In this document: positions 11,101-13,930 of the stretch, piece after piece | Position numbering within the stretch: position 1 is the stretch's first letter | How the letters are laid out: the number at the start of each line of letters is the position of its first letter | Assembly (NCBI GenBank): GCA_026770585.1 | Contig: MU646502.1 | Location: forward strand, 32,812-46,741 | DNA: 13,930 nt | Origin: Baffinella frigidus | Taxonomy: Eukaryota > Cryptophyceae > Cryptomonadales > Baffinellaceae | Reading direction: 5' to 3' | The notes under the pieces: generated by a model | What the model saw: the letters and a program-made list of their open reading frames with translations, nothing else | The model's database searches: none | What the model was told of the DNA's origin: nothing | Program-made: the position numbers and the translations under genes

Positions 11101-13734
11101 TAGCCCACAATGTGGACGGAGGGGGGGCGTGTGAGATCCCTTCGTAGCCCGCTGTGTGGTTCCGTGGGCTCGTAACGTCGAGAGAAGAAGAGGGGGGGGG
11201 TGACCTCGAGAGAAAAGCTCCCAATCTTGATGTCCTGGCTGCCCTCATGCGTGAGCAAATGGCCGGTCACCTGCAGAAAAGTAATTATTGAGCAAGTGGC
11301 CGCTCACCTGGAGAAACGTAAGGCAGACGGATACCACGCCAGAGTCTAAGAAAGGGGCCGCCAAAAGTCAATTCCCCCAAGGCAGTGGTTTTCAAAAGTT
11401 GCCACTCGTTAGATGATACGGTTTGAAACAATCATCCCCCTCCTCCAGTCTGGCGTGGTAAGATCTCATGTGGAAACAGATTTAATCGAAACGATCTTTG
11501 AGGGGGGGTGTTTGTACTATGTTAAAGCTATGCCGAGGCTAACATCGCAATTTTCGCCATTTAGATGGCACCAAACGGTGTTTCAAATTGAATCTGATTA
11601 CTACACGATCTTCGAGTGAAGTCGATTGTATCCGGGAAAGTGTTGGGAATGCCAAACGTGTTGGGAATTGGACGCCAAAAGTATCGGGAACTCCAAAAGT
11701 GTTGGCATTGGACCGCGATGTCCTGGGTGTGGCAGCACAGCGTTAGCTGCCCTCCACCCTGGAGGCAAGTTCTGGGCAAATCGATGGTTTCTCAAGTCAA
11801 CTCCCATGCAAATGCGCCCGGAATCCGGGTGCATCTATGGGAGATCAACTTAAGATTTGCCCCTGGGTTGCCTCTAGGGTGGCGTGCGGGAGCGGTCGCC
11901 TGAAAAACGTGACCGGCCGGTCGAAGCCACACGGTGGGCTTCGAGGGTTTCGGGACCCCTAGATTGAGCGGTAACGTGACCAAATTTGCACTAGAAAATA
12001 CTTCAAGTTAACTGCCCACAGGGCAAGTAGACTTTTGATGATTGGTCCGTAGCCCACTGTTTGGATAGTCGTCCGATGCGTTTCTGCAGGCGACCGGCCG
12101 GCGGGTCGCCTAAAGTCAAACGGTGGGTCGCCTAAAGTCAACATGACTGTTTCAAAACATACCGTCGGCTCGCCCTCCACGCCAGATTCTTCGAAGGGGT
12201 CGCCAAAAGTCAACAAGCGTGGCCGGTCGCTTCAAGAAATACATCCAACGACTATTTTAAAACAGGGCCCGGCCAGGGCCCTGAGTGCCTTCTGCATCGC
12301 TCTCATTGCACTCGACTTTTGGACCATAGGCTTCGAAGGATATTTCTACCAGATTTCTGGTCGAACTATCGGTTAATACGATGTCTGTAAACCAAGTAAT
12401 TCTCAATTAGTACCACGAAAATAAATGGACCGATCTGCAAAGCCCACTGTGTGTGTGTGGACTAAAGTGTGTGGATTACGAAGCCCACTGTGTGTGTGTG
12501 GACTAAAGTGTGTGGATTACGAAGCCCACTGTGTGTGTGGACTAAAGTGTGTGTGGACTAAAGTGTGAACTAAAGAGAAAACAATACCGTCGGCTCGCCT
12601 TCGACAAGCCCCTTGAGCGCTTTCTTCATCGCTCGCATCTCAATCTGCCCCCCCTCGCCTTCGGCTCTCACCACTGCGGTTTGGGGTTTGGGGTTTGGGG
12701 TTTGGGGTTTGGGGTTTGGGGTTTGGGGTTTGGGGTTTGGGGTTTAGGGTTTAGGGTTTAGGGTTTAAGGTCTAGGGTTTGGGGTTCAGGGTTTAGGGTC
12801 TAGGGTTTGGGGTTCAGGGTTTAGGGTTTAGGGTGTAGGGTTTGGGATTCAGGGTTTAGGGTTTAGGGTTTAGGGTGCTTGGGGTTTGAGGTTTAGGGTT
12901 TAGGGTTTAAGGTTTGGGATTTAGGGTTTGGAATTTAGGGTTCAGAGTTTAGGGCTTAGGGTTTAGGGATTTAGGGCTTAGGGTTTAGGGCTTTGGGGTT
13001 TAGGGTTTGGAATTTAGGTTTTAGAATTCAGGGCTTAGGGTTTAGGGTTTGGGATTTAGGGCCTAGGGTTTAGGGGTTTGGGGTTTAGGGTTTAGGGTTT
13101 AGGGTGTAGGATCAAGGGTTTAGGGTTTAGGGTGTAGGGTTACCCTTCCTGCATTGGGGAGAGTGGTTCAGGGTTCAGGGTTTCGGGTCGAGGATTTTGG
13201 GGCGAATGTTCCCGGCAACGAAAATTACTACACAATGGGTCATAATAGTAATAGTACATCATCTGTGAAGTAATTTTCGTTGCCAGATTCTAAAATAAAA
13301 ATACCTTTCCCCGGATTAAGAGCCAGAAACCACCCTCCTTCTCAGCGACCTTCCGCCTCAGTTGGGTTGAAGGACTATTCTCAAGTTGACGTTTTCTCAA
13401 GTTGACGAAGGAATATTCTCAAGTTGACGTTCTGGGGGCGTGGTACAAATCCGGCAACTTTCTAGCTCTGCCTGAGTTTTACTCTGGCTCGTCCTAAAGT
13501 CGTTCTATTCGCCCTTTCGCACCGGAGTTCTGCTCTTAAATACTTCTCAGTCTACTTTTAAGTCTAGCTAGACATTGGGGGCGGGTTGACGTTTTCTCAA
13601 GTTGACGTTCTGGGGGCGTGGTACAAATCCGACAACTTTGGGGAATTCGACAACTTTGGGGGCGGGGCACGACCAGCCTTCGCGCCTTCCTCCTTTTTCG
13701 CGGGGGGCGGCGCCTTGGCCTGCGAAGAAACCAT
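91..13734 (-). CDS. ABCF2: Arb1/ABCF2-type ABC-F ATPase, 13-exon partial gene (N-terminal half)
   Basis: ABC-F proteins are soluble twin-ABC ATPases without membrane segments; the Arb1/ABCF2 branch acts in ribosome biogenesis and translation. Thirteen exons join in one frame to 333 codons. Visible by residue: Lys/Ala/Pro-rich N-terminus 1-49, beta-strand lead-in 50-87, GRRYGLLG then Walker A GSNGSGKST 95-103 (Lys101), arm region about 127-200, signature LSGGW 208-212, Walker B ALLLLDEP with Asp232 and catalytic Glu233, H-loop His262 in SHSQDF, then the helical linker from about 287. The linker reading [12 protein letters not shown] and the phrase FLNGVCTNII favour Arb1/ABCF2 over ABCF1, ABCF3 or Gcn20. 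All catalytic residues of the first ATPase site are intact. The second ABC domain is absent and should lie left of base 1. Splice sites are inferred from homology and phase, not transcripts. Confidence 0.9.
303..368 (-). pseudogene. Exon-13 echo, full length but damaged
   Basis: Acceptor CTCAG kept. Reads [20 protein letters not shown], but the end is KH instead of KQ and the GC donor is lost (CAT TGC). H-to-P and F-to-S changes against exon 13. Confidence 0.85.
371..522 (+). repeat. Degenerate TTTAGGG/TTCAGGG array
   Basis: Runs of TTTGGGG, TTCAGGG and TTTAGGG, ending at GGCGGAAG. Confidence 0.85.
564..630 (+). repeat. GGGATTA heptamer array
   Basis: About eight GGGATTA units, a sequence variant of the TTTAGGG family. 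Confidence 0.8.
633..667 (-). pseudogene. Exon-13 echo, 5' half
   Basis: Acceptor ATCAG kept. Reads [12 protein letters not shown] and then breaks into repeat at the CGTC. It shares the Pro change with the 303-368 copy, so one probably derived from the other. Confidence 0.85.
793..915 (+). repeat. TTTGGTG heptamers grading into TTTAGGG
   Basis: Locally homogenised TTTGGTG units followed by TTTAGGG and TTTGGGG, bordering the exon-12 donor. Confidence 0.85.
922..998 (-). CDS. ABCF2: Exon 12: linker start (GGNYD)
   Basis: 77 nt: two bases completing Gly, then [17 protein letters not shown] and MKLYNKQQ. Y-x-GNYD and the E-x-x-x-x-Q-MK-x-Y pattern start the inter-domain linker helix of ABC-F proteins. 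Acceptor AACCAG, donor CAG|GCAAAA (GC type). No clear echo seen. Confidence 0.92.
999..1133 (-). repeat. Intron 11, almost wholly telomere-like repeat
   Basis: Only 135 nt, GT donor. Apart from the splice sites it consists of degenerate TTTAGGG and TTTCGGG units. This is the clearest case of a whole intron made of telomere-like sequence. Confidence 0.8.
1134..1184 (-). CDS. ABCF2: Exon 11: end of ABC1
   Basis: 51 nt encoding the end of Gly, then [16 protein letters not shown] plus one base. VCTNII directly after the H-loop is characteristic of Arb1/ABCF2. Acceptor CAACGCAG, donor GGG|GTAAAC. The shortest exon; no clear echoes seen. Confidence 0.92.
1194..1369 (+). repeat. TTTCGGG/TTTAGGG array
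   Basis: Nine or more TTTCGGG units in the centre, TTTAGGG at the edges. Confidence 0.85.
1374..1430 (-). pseudogene. Exon-10 3'-end echo, intact reading frame
   Basis: Reads [18 protein letters not shown] with donor AACG|GTCC and the same phase as exon 10, but starts inside telomere-like repeat without an acceptor at the exon boundary. Confidence 0.85.
1431..1610 (-). repeat. Inverted telomere-like array (CCCTAAA on plus)
   Basis: Orientation opposite to most arrays; degenerates rightward into CCCTGCA and CCAAACCC. A similar stretch occupies 1690-1800. Confidence 0.8.
1633..1690 (-). pseudogene. Exon-10 3'-end echo with stop
   Basis: Same extent as the 1374-1430 copy. TAC of TYDK has become TAA, and the final codon gives S instead of G. 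The GT after AACA is kept. Confidence 0.85.
1816..1897 (-). CDS. ABCF2: Exon 10: H-loop exon
   Basis: 27 codons plus one base: [15 protein letters not shown] then [12 protein letters not shown]. The switch His is in SHSQDF. Acceptor CCCTACTGCAG, donor AACG|GTCCAA. Phase joins exon 11 to restore NGVCTN. Two shorter copies follow downstream (1633-1690, 1374-1430). Confidence 0.93.
2118..2191 (-). pseudogene. Exon-9 3'-end echo (Walker B copy)
   Basis: Reads [18 protein letters not shown] then ILLDLQ and donor CAG|GCAGCC. The D-loop NH is changed to IL and the signature is missing. Adjoining intron (2071-2117) also matches that beside exon 9. Confidence 0.88.
2190..2345 (-). repeat. Inverted degenerate array
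   Basis: CCCTCAA repeats then loose AAACGCTAA and CCCTAA units on the plus strand. Confidence 0.6.
2451..2476 (-). pseudogene. Exon-9 3'-end echo, short
   Basis: PTSHLDLQ with donor CAG|GCACCC; Asn changed to Ser. The rest of the exon is replaced by TTTAACG-like repeat. Confidence 0.75.
2550..2721. mobile_element. Terminal-inverted-repeat element
   Basis: 19-bp perfect inverted ends CCACGCAAGAGTGTAGGGC (2550-2568 and 2703-2721) around a 26-bp perfect palindrome centred on GAATTC (2662-2687). Confidence 0.6.
2907..2920 (-). pseudogene. Exon-9 3'-end echo, very short
   Basis: IDLQ followed by CAG|GTGCCC, here a GT donor rather than GC. Lies 48 nt downstream of the true exon-9 donor. Confidence 0.6.
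2968..3072 (-). CDS. ABCF2: Exon 9: signature and Walker B
   Basis: 35 codons carrying [12 protein letters not shown] (signature), CEALFRRP, then [15 protein letters not shown] (Walker B, catalytic Glu, D-loop). Acceptor CCCCACAG, donor CAG|GCAACC (GC type). Cys and Glu in SLCEALF, where most family members have ALA-x-ALF, is a mild departure. All catalytic residues are present. Confidence 0.95.
3190..3236 (-). pseudogene. Exon-9 5'-end echo (signature copy)
   Basis: Reads [14 protein letters not shown]; acceptor lost, LC replaced by PG. Confidence 0.8.
3243..3289. repeat. 47-nt dispersed repeat, copy 1
   Basis: Matches the complement of 10995-11041 at every base. Contains CAGTCACGACCGACCGTC. 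Found in intron 8. Confidence 0.85.
3324..3348 (-). pseudogene. Exon-9 5'-end echo, short
   Basis: Acceptor CTCTGCAG then DLSGGWRM. Good acceptor, no donor. Confidence 0.8.
3466..3518 (-). pseudogene. Exon-9 5'-end echo, longest
   Basis: Acceptor CGGCAG then [18 protein letters not shown] in frame, breaking off before Walker B. Confidence 0.88.
3527..3662 (+). repeat. TTTAGGG then TTTCGGG array
   Basis: Fills the gap between an exon-9 echo and an exon-8 echo. Confidence 0.85.
3671..3712 (-). pseudogene. Exon-8 3'-end echo
   Basis: Reads [14 protein letters not shown] with GC donor (GAG|GCACTC). Flanked on the right by TTTCGGG repeats. Confidence 0.85.
3713..3905 (+). repeat. TTTCGGG array
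   Basis: Nearly pure TTTCGGG/TTCCGGG units. Its translation gives an artificial FRVSGFG-type protein. Confidence 0.85.
3972..4013 (-). pseudogene. Exon-8 3'-end echo
   Basis: Reads [14 protein letters not shown] with AAG|GTATTC, so the donor here is GT where the true exon has GC. Confidence 0.85.
4164..4238 (-). CDS. ABCF2: Exon 8: GLGF helix before the signature
   Basis: 25 codons, [15 protein letters not shown] then [12 protein letters not shown]-x-x-L-x-GLGF is the conserved helix before the signature loop. Acceptor ACGTACAG; donor AAG|GCACAC (GC type). Of five copies in 3671-4620 it is the only one with both edges intact. Confidence 0.92.
4357..4425 (-). pseudogene. Exon-8 echo with intact acceptor
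   Basis: CTCTGCAG acceptor then [15 protein letters not shown] and TGPFLTRA; the donor is destroyed. Nearly full length. Confidence 0.88.
4579..4620 (-). pseudogene. Exon-8 5'-end echo
   Basis: Acceptor ATACAG then [14 protein letters not shown]; stops before the conserved Phe. Confidence 0.82.
4646..4706 (+). repeat. TTTAGGG array
   Basis: Seven or so clean TTTAGGG units with TTTAAGG variant. Confidence 0.85.
4816..4825 (-). pseudogene. Possible exon-7 3'-end echo
   Basis: ATGCGGTCTGAG|GTCC resembles the end of exon 7 (ATGCAGCCTGAG|GTCT). Too short to be firm, but it is where the polarity rule predicts one. Confidence 0.4.
4877..4965. repeat. Perfect 25-bp inverted repeat with nested palindrome
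   Basis: ATTTCCCCTGGGTGGTAAAT plus CCTCA at 4877-4901 is exactly complemented at 4941-4965. Between them GGTAAATCCTCAGGATTTACC-type palindromes repeat the same core. Confidence 0.75.
4992..5151. mobile_element. MITE-like foldback element, copy 1
   Basis: 160 bp, two arms of about 70 bp that are near-perfect inverse complements (AACGGCCTGAAAATGGGG at the outside, CCTACCGTAGGCCGAG near the centre). Bounded by TA on both sides, as expected for Tc1/mariner-type MITEs. No coding capacity. Confidence 0.75.
5426..5515 (-). CDS. ABCF2: Exon 7: arm region
   Basis: 30 codons from [19 protein letters not shown] to [11 protein letters not shown]. Acceptor CCCCTAACCCAG, donor GAG|GTCTTG. The pattern EKL-D-S-M before the RA-x-x-L-x-GLGF helix is the family arrangement. 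Phase 0 on both sides. The acceptor sits in a telomere-like stretch whose CCCTAAC could supply the branch point. Confidence 0.9.
5562..5582 (-). pseudogene. Exon-7 5'-end echo, short
   Basis: CTCTGCAG acceptor, then GAG start and GGGCCCGGGGGCGC, reading ELVGPGG; a collapsed copy. Confidence 0.5.
5677..5713 (-). pseudogene. Exon-7 5'-end echo with stop
   Basis: KKMV, stop, [11 protein letters not shown] has become TAG. No acceptor at the edge. Confidence 0.8.
5766..5800 (-). pseudogene. Exon-7 5'-end echo
   Basis: Reads [12 protein letters not shown], matching [12 protein letters not shown]. It borders the terminal inverted repeat starting at 5802. Confidence 0.7.
5802..5966. mobile_element. 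Terminal-inverted-repeat element
   Basis: 21-bp inverted ends CACGAGGCTA(T/C)C(T/C)ATGCGAAC at 5802-5822 and 5946-5966 with few mismatches. A third, solo copy of the end lies at 13821-13841. Confidence 0.55.
6250..6369. mobile_element. Foldback element
   Basis: Imperfect ends CATAGA-x-T(A)CATCTCAGA at 6250 and its complement at 6352-6369, with a central GTACATTTAGAGTTTT / AAAACTCTTCG palindrome. Confidence 0.5.
6418..6443 (-). pseudogene. Exon-6 3'-end echo 1
   Basis: KNEARRLE followed by ACACCC; the donor GC has become AC. Confidence 0.75.
6607..6632 (-). pseudogene. Exon-6 3'-end echo 2
   Basis: KNEARRLV followed by GCACCT donor, identical downstream to the true exon-6 donor; Glu changed to Val. 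Confidence 0.75.
6720..6746 (-). pseudogene. Exon-6 3'-end echo 3
   Basis: RNEARCLE followed by GCACCT. Preceded on the left by GAGGAGGGAGGGGTAAGG, also found beside true exon 6. Confidence 0.78.
6829..6834 (-). pseudogene. Possible exon-6 donor remnant (echo 4)
   Basis: Only CTGAG|GCATGC remains. Assigned by its position after a GGTGGAGGAGGGAGGGGGCATG run, as in echoes 5 and 6. Confidence 0.4.
6895..6920 (-). pseudogene. Exon-6 3'-end echo 5
   Basis: ENEALWFE followed by GCATCG donor. Confidence 0.7.
7013..7037 (-). pseudogene. Exon-6 3'-end echo 6
   Basis: KNEMRRLE followed by GCATGC donor. A 160-bp foldback element begins 12 bases to the right. Confidence 0.72.
7049..7208. mobile_element. 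MITE-like foldback element, copy 2
   Basis: Also 160 bp with TA at both ends and only a few differences from the copy at 4992; sits just right of an exon-6 echo. Confidence 0.75.
7332..7356 (-). pseudogene. Exon-6 3'-end echo 7
   Basis: KNDAQRLE followed by ACATGC (donor lost). Confidence 0.7.
7423..7572. mobile_element. AT-rich MITE-like element
   Basis: 150 bp, outer inverted repeats CATAACTATAGATTTGTAAA / its complement (about 23 bp perfect), with an inner imperfect arm containing TGGTACAAAT. AT content is far above the surroundings. Confidence 0.65.
7614..7688 (-). CDS. ABCF2: Exon 6: start of the arm region
   Basis: 25 codons, [15 protein letters not shown] then [10 protein letters not shown]. 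Acceptor CTGAACAG, donor GAG|GCACCT (non-canonical GC). Position, TALE-x-VV and the helix ending RLE match the segment that precedes the ABC-F arm. Flanked by four 5'-end echoes on the right and seven 3'-end echoes on the left. Confidence 0.88.
7744..7765 (-). pseudogene. Exon-6 5'-end echo a
   Basis: Acceptor CCCGCAG then ECAPSNT. Confidence 0.82.
7919..7943 (-). pseudogene. Exon-6 5'-end echo b, frameshifted
   Basis: Same as echo a, but an extra GC in GCGCGCGC shifts the frame. Acceptor CCGCAG kept. Confidence 0.82.
8031..8144 (+). repeat. CT/TGTCTC microsatellite
   Basis: About 114 nt of CT dinucleotides with interspersed G, fused to the broken end of an exon-6 echo. Confidence 0.9.
8144..8194 (-). 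pseudogene. Exon-6 5'-end echo c running into microsatellite
   Basis: Acceptor CCGTAG then [17 protein letters not shown]; the exon continues directly as GAGAGA where the true exon has CGGAAAGAA. Confidence 0.85.
8292..8314 (-). pseudogene. Exon-6 5'-end echo d
   Basis: Acceptor CCCGCAG then ECAPSAMT and a TAA stop. Confidence 0.8.
8482..8541 (-). pseudogene. Exon-5 3'-end echo
   Basis: Reads [20 protein letters not shown] with GTACGT donor. In frame but the Walker A part is missing. Confidence 0.85.
8709..8730. repeat. Dispersed 22-mer, copy 1 of 3
   Basis: CCCTTCGTAGCCCGCTGTGT plus GG is identical at 8709, 10699 and 11138; looser versions (GTAGCCCACTGTTTGG and similar) at 12049 and 12435-12530. 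Confidence 0.8.
8812..8862 (-). pseudogene. Exon-5 3'-end echo, C-run frameshift
   Basis: GLLPTPP then HIDIFMLSH in a shifted frame (one extra C), donor GTACGT kept. Left flank shares the ACGTACGT junction with exon 5. Confidence 0.88.
8962..9046 (-). CDS. ABCF2: Exon 5: rest of Walker A to Q-loop region
   Basis: One base completing Gly98, then [16 protein letters not shown] and [12 protein letters not shown]. Acceptor TTTTTCCAG, donor CAC|GTACGT. PHIDI is the family motif after the Walker A helix. Of four related copies (8482, 8812, 8962, 9203) this is the only one that is full-length and in frame. The others are truncated or have shifted C-runs. Confidence 0.92.
9106..9153 (+). repeat. 24-bp tandem duplication
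   Basis: TGTACCAACTTCAGGACACG plus ACAC twice in direct succession, without mismatch. Confidence 0.85.
9203..9287 (-). pseudogene. Exon-5 echo with intact acceptor, frameshifted
   Basis: Acceptor AACCCAG then [18 protein letters not shown]; two extra bases shift the IDIFMLS frame, and the donor is lost. Walker A is intact here, so only splicing in of exon 5 gives a continuous frame. Confidence 0.88.
9949..9968 (-). pseudogene. Exon-4 3'-end echo
   Basis: GGCCTTCTCGGCTCCAACGG then GTCTGA donor, copying GLLGSNG. The rest of exon 4 is absent. Confidence 0.82.
10038..10117 (-). CDS. ABCF2: Exon 4: core strand and first half of Walker A
   Basis: 26 codons plus [17 protein letters not shown] then [19 protein letters not shown] is diagnostic of the first ABC domain of ABC-F proteins. 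Acceptor GCTCGCAG, donor AACGG|GTACCG. The intron splits the Walker A glycine codon, completed by the first base of exon 5. Confidence 0.92.
10194..10214 (-). pseudogene. Exon-4 5'-end echo 1
   Basis: Acceptor GCTCGCAG then IYSKILV, identical to exon 4, with about 25 bases of the same upstream intron (10215-10236). Confidence 0.88.
10246..10264 (-). pseudogene. Exon-4 5'-end echo 2
   Basis: Acceptor ATGGCAG then IYSKIL. Confidence 0.82.
10739..10750 (-). pseudogene. Exon-3 3'-end echo
   Basis: TTTTCTTTCGAG|GCTACG copies the end of exon 3 (TTTTCTCTCGAG|GT), with a GC donor. Short; supported by the similar copy at 11177-11190. Confidence 0.5.
10918..10979 (-). other. Possible leucine-rich-repeat fragment
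   Basis: Minus strand reads [17 protein letters not shown], which fits the LRR consensus SLP-x-GLF-x-x-L-x-x-L. No second repeat is visible and it lies inside intron 3. Alternatively the plus strand, [10 protein letters not shown], could be a coincidental or inverted relative of exon 4 ([10 protein letters not shown]). Weak. Confidence 0.3.
10995..11041. repeat. 47-nt dispersed repeat, copy 2 (inverted)
   Basis: Exact complement of 3243-3289, in intron 3, ending three bases before the perfect hairpin at 11045. Confidence 0.85.
11045..11085. repeat. Perfect 17-bp hairpin
   Basis: GACCCAGTGCCACTCTC, 7-nt loop, then exact complement. No T-run follows, so a terminator is not indicated. Confidence 0.7.
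11177..11190 (-). pseudogene. Exon-3 3'-end echo
   Basis: TTCTCTCGAC|GTTACG, 15 nt downstream of exon 3. The short stretch CTCTCGAG|GTCAC at 10869-10876 is probably a third. Confidence 0.5.
11205..11270 (-). CDS. ABCF2: Exon 3: VTG motif and first beta strand of ABC1
   Basis: 22 codons starting [17 protein letters not shown] and ending FSLE. Acceptor TTTTCTGCAG with a strong pyrimidine tract; donor GAG|GTCACC. The arrangement VTG-x-L, a short spacer, then S-x-DIKI-x-x-FSL is the family pattern immediately before the Walker A strand. Phase 0 at both ends. Confidence 0.88.
11291..11307 (-). pseudogene. Exon-3 5'-end echo
   Basis: Acceptor TCTCCAG then VSGHLL; copies VTGHLL and lies just upstream of exon 3. 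Confidence 0.75.
11754..11881. mobile_element. Imperfect foldback element
   Basis: CCACCCTGGAGGCAA pairs with TTGCCTCTAGGGTGG, and nested inside AACTCCCATGCAAATGCGCC pairs imperfectly with the sequence ending in TCTATGGGAG. Confidence 0.5.
12163..12180 (-). pseudogene. Exon-2 3'-end echo
   Basis: VEGEPT with ACG|GTATGT donor, a better GT donor than that of exon 2 itself. Confidence 0.75.
12268..12313 (-). pseudogene. Exon-2 internal echo
   Basis: Reads [12 protein letters not shown], matching [12 protein letters not shown] of exon 2. Together with 12163-12180 it may be one copy split by insertion. Confidence 0.75.
12435..12570 (+). repeat. About 41-bp tandem repeat
   Basis: Unit contains AAGCCCACTGTGTGTG, GGACTAAAGTGTGTGG and ATTACG; three units, the last partial. 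Confidence 0.8.
12588..12673 (-). CDS. ABCF2: Exon 2: N-terminal helix segment
   Basis: 86 nt: two bases completing Val, then 28 codons including [20 protein letters not shown]. The acceptor is CCGCAG and the donor is ACG|GTATTG. Arb1/ABCF2 proteins have a charged helix here just before the VTG motif. Phase joins both neighbours. The acceptor directly abuts a telomere-like array on its right. Decayed copies of its coding sequence at 12268-12313 and 12163-12180 support real exon status. Confidence 0.75.
12678..13141 (+). repeat. Long interstitial telomere-like array
   Basis: 464 nt starting with ten TTTGGGG units, then TTTAGGG with many variants (GCTTAGGG, GGATTTAGGG). The left edge touches the exon-2 acceptor. 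Confidence 0.9.
13214..13284. repeat. 15-bp inverted repeat
   Basis: GGCAACGAAAATTAC and its exact complement 41 nt apart; probably a small MITE remnant. Confidence 0.55.
13674..13734 (-). CDS. ABCF2: Exon 1 candidate: Lys/Ala/Pro-rich N-terminus
   Basis: Reads [20 protein letters not shown] plus one base, then donor GTCGTG. The basic low-complexity start is typical of ABCF2/Arb1 N-termini, and its one-base overhang completes a Val codon with exon 2. The ATG at 13734-13732 could be the true start. Alternatively TTTCTTCGCAG (13730-13720) is an acceptor and this exon begins at 13719, with the start further right. The ATG context is weak (T at -3, G at +4), and CGTAACC just upstream could serve as a branch point. 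Confidence 0.45.
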
Positions 13735-13735
13735 C

Positions 13736-13795
13736 CAGGTTACGAGTTCGTCGTGCAGGTTATGAGTCCACCGTACAGGTTACGAGACGTCCACT
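13736..13795 (+). repeat. 20-bp tandem repeat upstream of exon 1
   Basis: Three units beginning CAGGTTA(C/T)GAG with variable ends. It lies directly 5' of the candidate start codon; a promoter or intron role cannot be told. Confidence 0.65.
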
Positions 13796-13930
13796 CGGGA
13801 GGCTACGGGGCACCCAGCCACACGAGGCTACCTAAGCGAACAAAATAAATGTCGATTGTAAACGTGTGTAGTAATTTTCAGATGAAAAGCAGCGACTTTA
13901 CACAGGTCCGACCGCTCAGCGGGCGGAAAC

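Larger units (their letters stand above)
10118..11204 (-). other. Intron 3
   Basis: 1087 nt with GT donor. Holds three short exon-3 3'-end echoes (near 10739, 10869 and 11177), two exon-4 5'-end echoes (10194, 10246), a short tandem TTAGTTGGATGTA repeat (10140-10168), a perfect hairpin, two copies of a dispersed 22-mer and a possible LRR fragment. 10320-10630 shows nothing I recognise. Confidence 0.75.
11271..12587 (-). other. Intron 2
   Basis: 1317 nt with GT donor and a strong TTTTCTGCAG acceptor. Holds exon-2 echoes (12163, 12268), an exon-3 echo (11291), a foldback element (11754-11881), the tandem repeat at 12435-12570 and scattered copies of GGGTCGCCAAAAGTCAA-like sequence. The open frame at 11413-11619 (plus strand) shows no recognisable domain. 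Confidence 0.7.
12674..13673 (-). other. Intron 1
   Basis: About 1000 nt with GT donor and AG acceptor. Holds a telomere-like array (12678-13141), a palindromic element (13214-13284), and two related stretches (13373-13460 and 13587-13660) sharing CTCAAGTTGACGTTCTGGGG and GCGTGGTACAAATCCG. No coding signal seen. Confidence 0.5.

Noticed and set aside
12081-12099. TTTCTGCAGGCGACCGGCC on the plus strand, resembling the exon-3 acceptor in inverse orientation
   Set aside because: Only about 19 nt, and all secure echoes keep the orientation of the gene; chance or a rearranged scrap cannot be separated.
12435-12570. CRISPR-like array
   Set aside because: Units follow each other without unique spacers, and the context is a eukaryotic intron.
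12549-12761. Open frame ending in [15 protein letters not shown]
   Set aside because: Translation of TTTGGGG heptamers fused to the wrong strand of exon 2.

Overview
This is nuclear DNA from a eukaryote, most likely a protist alga. It has many short exons in long introns, no bacterial-type operons, and introns packed with degenerate TTTAGGG/TTTCGGG/TTTGGGG (plant/algal telomere-like) repeats. Several 5' splice sites read GC instead of GT. These traits would suit, for example, a green prasinophyte, a haptophyte or a dinoflagellate; the sequence alone does not decide between them.

One gene explains almost the whole window. Read on the minus strand, 13 short exons (51-105 nt) between 13734 and 91 join without a frame break into 999 nt (333 codons). 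They encode the N-terminal half of an ABC-F ATPase of the Arb1/ABCF2 type, a ribosome-biogenesis and translation ATPase. In order they give a Lys/Ala-rich N-terminus, the core strand before Walker A, Walker A (GSNGSGKST), the ABC-F arm region, the LSGGW signature, Walker B (LLLLDEP), the H-loop (SHSQDF) and the start of the inter-domain linker. The second ABC domain must lie beyond base 1. Every proposed exon edge has an AG acceptor and a GT (8) or GC (5) donor, and all phases agree.

The unusual part is the introns (135-2098 nt). Nearly every exon has partial copies (echoes) of itself in the neighbouring introns, and they follow a polarity rule. Copies of an exon's 3' end, with its donor, lie in the downstream intron. 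Copies of its 5' end, with its acceptor, lie in the upstream intron. There are about 40 such echoes. Many carry stops, frameshifts or lost splice sites, and only one copy per exon is both full-length and in phase. The space between them is telomere-like repeat in both orientations, G-runs, a CT microsatellite and small palindromic (MITE-like) elements, including two 160-bp copies of one TA-flanked foldback element.

Layout from left to right: 1-90 repeat in intron 13; 91-1897 exons 13 to 10, telomere-like repeats and echoes; 1898-5515 exons 9, 8 and 7 with echo clusters; 5516-7613 a 2.1-kb intron with seven exon-6 3'-end echoes; 7614-9046 exons 6 and 5; 9047-11270 exons 4 and 3; 11271-13734 exons 2 and 1, separated by a 464-bp telomere-like array; 13735-13930 upstream sequence. 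I saw no second convincing gene, RNA gene or CRISPR array; one short leucine-rich-repeat-like stretch near 10.95 kb is tentative.
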